Below, piece after piece: positions 7,150-9,616 of a stretch of 9,616 nucleotides of DNA. A program made the translations under genes and the position numbers. The stretch is from contig DATAEK010000352.1 of assembly GCA_036258055.1 (NCBI GenBank), positions 1 to 9,616 of the forward strand, written 5' to 3'. Below the pieces are notes generated by a model. That model saw nothing but the letters and a program-made list of their open reading frames with translations, did no database searches and was not told the DNA's origin. Position 1 is the stretch's first letter; each line of letters begins with the position of its first letter. This stretch comes from DATAEK01 sp036258055 (lineage in GTDB: Bacteria > Acidobacteriota > Vicinamibacteria > Vicinamibacterales > 2-12-FULL-66-21).

Positions 7150-7395
7150 TGGGACGGATGGACTCGCGTCGCGGCAAGCATCTTACAGCGCGTCATCATT
7201 TCCCGAGTCAGTCTGGCCCGATCGGTTATGCCACGATAAGAAAAAGGAACTTGCTACTGTTCAGCCCGCGTCTCTAGACTCACTCGTAAGAAATCACACG
7301 CGATCCTGTCCCCGTGGCGGCGTCGGACACCTCGCTCGCCTGCACCGCACTGAAGCCGCGCCGTACGCCCTTCCGGAGACCTGGAGGAGGGAACC
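7150..7395. promoter_or_regulatory. Divergent intergenic region with candidate receptor promoter
   Basis: These 246 bp separate the minus-strand membrane protein from the plus-strand receptor and show no conserved reading frame. The stretch around 7230-7260 is the most AT-rich. A candidate plus promoter is TTGCTA (7251-7256), an 18-bp spacer and TAGACT (7275-7280), each 4 of 6 to consensus; it would leave a leader of about 110 bases. The imperfect palindrome GTCT-CT-AGAC (7270-7279) overlaps that -10. For the minus gene the only -10-like element I see is TAAGAT (read from 7185 to 7180), without a good -35. No hairpin followed by a T-run is visible in either direction. Confidence 0.35.
7383..7390 (+). 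promoter_or_regulatory. Strong ribosome binding site of the receptor gene
   Basis: GGAGGAGG lies five bases before the ATG at 7396, giving two overlapping GGAGG cores with usable spacing. It is the only strong Shine-Dalgarno sequence in the window, and it fixes the start together with the signal peptide that follows. Confidence 0.8.
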
Positions 7396-9489
7396 ATGAA
7401 GACGTTGGCTGTCGGCCTCCTGCTGCTGACCTGCGCAGCAGCGGAAACGTTCGCCCAAGTGACGGAAGGATCGATCCGCGGCTACCTGCGTGACGAACAG
7501 GGCGGCGTGCTGCCGGGCGTGACCGTCACGGCCACGAGCCCAACGGTCGCCGGCACTTACACGGCCGTCACCGATCAGGACGGGCACTATCGCCTGTTGA
7601 CCCTGCCACCCGGCACCTACTCATTGACCGCGACGCTCTCGGGCTTCTCGAAGTCCCTGCGCGAAGACCTGATCATCCGAGCGGGTCTGAACCTGACCGT
7701 CGACATCGTCATGAAAGTCGGTGTGCTGGAAGAGACGATGACCGTGGTGGGTGAGTCTCCCCTGCTCGAGACCTCCAACCCCGGACAGGCTGTGAACGTG
7801 AGCGGGGAGATGGCGCAATCGATCCCGCTGGCCGCCCGCCGTCACTGGTCCGAGTTCCTCCGGTTCACGCCCGGCGCGGTCGTGGGTGACGGAACGCAGA
7901 ACACGGCCGGCACGTTCTACGTCCATGGCGCCGGCTTCAATTCGTACGTGACCACGGTCGATGGCAGCGACATGAGCTCCGCGCAGAATCCCTGGCCCGG
8001 CTACTCGGACCTGCCGGCCGGCACGGTTGCCGACGTCCAGATCGCCACGAGCGGCTTGGACGCCTCGACGCCGCTCGGGTTCGGTGTCTCCGCGAGCGTG
8101 GTGACGAAGTCCGGCACGGATAGTCTGCATGGAACCGGCACATTCGCGATGACACCGAAAGCGTGGACCGCCACGAACACCCCCGGCGGGACGAGCGAAT
8201 ACTTGACGCTGGTCCAGCCCGAGATCGCCGGCGGAGGCCCGATTCTTCGCGGCCGCTTGTGGTTCTTCGGGTCGTATCGCTACCGGTCCGGCACGTTCGG
8301 GGTTGGCCGGCCGGCAGATCAGGTGGCGGACATGAAGGCGCTGGATCCGTCCTTCGAGCCCTTCGACAAAGACATCAGCGGGCCGATCTGGTTCGGCAAG
8401 GTTACCGGCCAGATCAACACGATTCACCGGATCGAGACCTTCGTCAATCGCGACACGACTACGTACGACATTCCCGGCTCGTTCGACACCGACAAGTTCC
8501 GGCGCGAATTCATCGGCGGATGGGGCTACTCGGGGCGCCTCTCGTCGGTCTGGACGAACTGGCTGACCAGCCGGGTCGGATTCTCCTGGAACAACAAGTC
8601 GTTTGGCAGGTGGGCTTTCCGGAACGATCTGCCCTCGCGACGGGTGTTTCAAACGGTGCAGGCCGCGAGCGGCCGGCTCACCGGCGTGACGCAGCGGGCC
8701 ACACTGGACAATGCGGAGCAGACGATCGACTCGCCCTACTACAAATGGACGATCACCGCCGACTTCAACGCCTACAAGGGCGACTGGCTCGGCACGCACG
8801 ACATCCGGTTCGGCACCTGGCTGCAGCCGGTCATGCACATCGAGAACATCACGCATTACCTGAACGGCGGGTTCACCACTCAGGATGAAGTGCTGCGCGA
8901 TCCCGCCAATGCCGCCGCCGGGAGCATTCCCTACCGTCGGCAGATCTTCGATGGCGATCAGATCACCAGCGGCCTCGGCAACTTCGCCGACTCTGCCTTC
9001 TACATCCAGGACTCATGGCGACCGGTGTCGAGAGCCACCGTCACGCTGGGTGTGCGGGTCGACTGGGTCAAGCGTCACGACGAGCTCTTCGACATCGAAA
9101 CGCAGAACAGCGTCGACGTCGGCCCACGCCTCGGCGTCAACTACATGCTCACGTCGGACCAGCGCAACCGTTCCTGGAGTCATCTCGAGGGAACGTGGCA
9201 GCCGAGAGATCCCGCGTCGTTCATTCAGCCCGACGCGTTTCCACTAAATCGGGGGATGGAGCTCAACGACAATCGGGTTGCGAACTATCGATCGCCCCGT
9301 CGAATTCCAAGATCGTGTGGGTGGGAACCGGCGATACACGTGGTGCCCGCAGTTCGTTCCGCGGTGATGGCATCTACAAGTCCGAGGACGCCGGCGAGAC
9401 ATGGACCAACATGGGCCTGCACGACTCGCATCACATCTCGCGCGTCGTCATCCACCCGACCAATCCGGAGATCGTCTATGCTGGCGTGA
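7396..9489 (+). CDS. TonB-dependent receptor-like outer-membrane protein, 3' end disrupted
   Basis: The frame gives 697 residues. Residues 1-21 are a signal peptide (MKTLAVGLLLLTCAAAETFA, then Q). About 22-110 is a carboxypeptidase-regulatory-like beta-sandwich (GSIRGYLRDEQGGVLPGVTV, DGHYRLLTLPPGTYSLTA). About 115-245 is a plug domain with VVGESPLLETSNPGQAV, IPLAARRHWSEFLRFTPGAVV and ASVVTKSGTDSLHGTGTFA, and a beta-barrel follows. This is the Oar-like receptor architecture common in Acidobacteria, presumably for uptake or surface binding of a polymer-derived ligand. Such proteins usually have about 900-1200 residues. Here typical barrel sequence is last seen at VDVGPRLGVNYMLTSDQRN (ending at residue 591); residues about 592-631 fit poorly, and after about 632 the frame is the wrong frame of an Asp-box protein gene until TGA 9487-9489. 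The last 65 or so residues are therefore not genuine receptor sequence. I read this as a truncated gene, by deletion or by misassembly; a complete barrel is unlikely. Confidence 0.85.
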   Translation: MKTLAVGLLLLTCAAAETFAQVTEGSIRGYLRDEQGGVLPGVTVTATSPTVAGTYTAVTDQDGHYRLLTLPPGTYSLTATLSGFSKSLREDLIIRAGLNLTVDIVMKVGVLEETMTVVGESPLLETSNPGQAVNVSGEMAQSIPLAARRHWSEFLRFTPGAVVGDGTQNTAGTFYVHGAGFNSYVTTVDGSDMSSAQNPWPGYSDLPAGTVADVQIATSGLDASTPLGFGVSASVVTKSGTDSLHGTGTFAMTPKAWTATNTPGGTSEYLTLVQPEIAGGGPILRGRLWFFGSYRYRSGTFGVGRPADQVADMKALDPSFEPFDKDISGPIWFGKVTGQINTIHRIETFVNRDTTTYDIPGSFDTDKFRREFIGGWGYSGRLSSVWTNWLTSRVGFSWNNKSFGRWAFRNDLPSRRVFQTVQAASGRLTGVTQRATLDNAEQTIDSPYYKWTITADFNAYKGDWLGTHDIRFGTWLQPVMHIENITHYLNGGFTTQDEVLRDPANAAAGSIPYRRQIFDGDQITSGLGNFADSAFYIQDSWRPVSRATVTLGVRVDWVKRHDELFDIETQNSVDVGPRLGVNYMLTSDQRNRSWSHLEGTWQPRDPASFIQPDAFPLNRGMELNDNRVANYRSPRRIPRSCGWEPAIHVVPAVRSAVMASTSPRTPARHGPTWACTTRITSRASSSTRPIRRSSMLA

Positions 9490-9616
9490 TGGGACATCTC
9501 TACTCCGCGAACGAGGAGCGCGGCGTCTTCAAGAGCGACGACGGCGGCAAGACCTGGAAGCGGTCTTTTTTCGTGAATGACAAGCTGGGCGTGATCGATC
9601 TGGTCATGAACCCGCA
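9288..9616 (+). pseudogene. 5'-truncated Asp-box (BNR/sortilin-like) beta-propeller protein
   Basis: From about 9288 the frame at positions divisible by three encodes a clear BNR/VPS10-like repeat protein that stays open to the window end (109 codons). Visible landmarks are IAPSNSKIVWVGTGDTRG, then Asp-box 1, KSEDAGETW (9378-9404), a linker IHPTNPEIVYAGVMGHLYSA, then NEERGVF and Asp-box 2, KSDDGGKTW (9531-9557). The S-x-D-x-G-x-T-W pattern is intact twice. Full-length relatives, often called glycosyl hydrolases in Acidobacteria though catalysis is mostly unproven, have about 1000 residues with a signal peptide and roughly 100 residues before this point. Both are absent: the first in-frame ATG is at 9411, inside the propeller, with no ribosome binding site, and the upstream in-frame sequence (about 9162-9287) does not look like the family. 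The fragment directly abuts the broken receptor gene. Confidence 0.7.

Noticed and set aside
7621..8856. A 411-codon minus-strand frame opposite the receptor gene
   Set aside because: The plus strand has a signal peptide, ribosome binding site, plug and barrel motifs; the minus translation has no recognisable domain.

Overview
The window is about 9.6 kb of high-GC bacterial DNA. Three things suggest an uncultivated soil or sediment Acidobacteriota, perhaps class Vicinamibacteria: the outer-membrane receptor with an N-terminal carboxypeptidase-regulatory-like domain, the neighbouring Asp-box (BNR/sortilin-like) protein, and the very large GT-C-type membrane protein. This placement rests on gene style only and was not checked against any database.

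Layout. Positions 1-278 hold no gene I can name; a short 3' tail of an unknown gene may lie at the left edge, and four perfect copies of an 8-bp repeat sit just before the first recognisable gene ends. Positions 279-2672 hold two divergently transcribed citrate-synthase-family genes. The minus-strand gene has a MerR-like helix-turn-helix (HTH) domain fused to the enzyme fold. The plus-strand gene is a plain citrate/2-methylcitrate synthase-like enzyme. They share a 54-bp promoter region with an inverted repeat, a consensus -10 for the minus gene and a consensus -35 hexamer for the plus gene. Positions 2766-3401 encode a small membrane-anchored TPR protein. Its 3' end overlaps by 8 bp the 3' end of a 1251-residue minus-strand membrane protein (3394-7149), which looks like two GT-C/YfhO-like modules joined in tandem. 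A 246-bp divergent intergenic region follows, then a TonB-dependent-receptor-like gene from 7396 with a strong ribosome binding site. Its recognisable sequence stops near 9168-9290, and the frame then changes into a 5'-truncated Asp-box beta-propeller protein that runs off the right edge.

How the genes fit together. The citrate synthase pair is the one clear functional unit. The HTH-fused protein could sense a substrate or product with its enzyme-like domain and control both genes from the shared operator; this is inference. The large membrane protein probably handles lipid-linked sugars or another envelope substrate, and the receptor and Asp-box protein would act in the outer membrane, periplasm or outside the cell. 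The receptor/Asp-box junction looks like a deletion fusion or an assembly chimera and should be checked before the right-hand genes are interpreted. I see no RNA gene, CRISPR array, insertion sequence or prophage.
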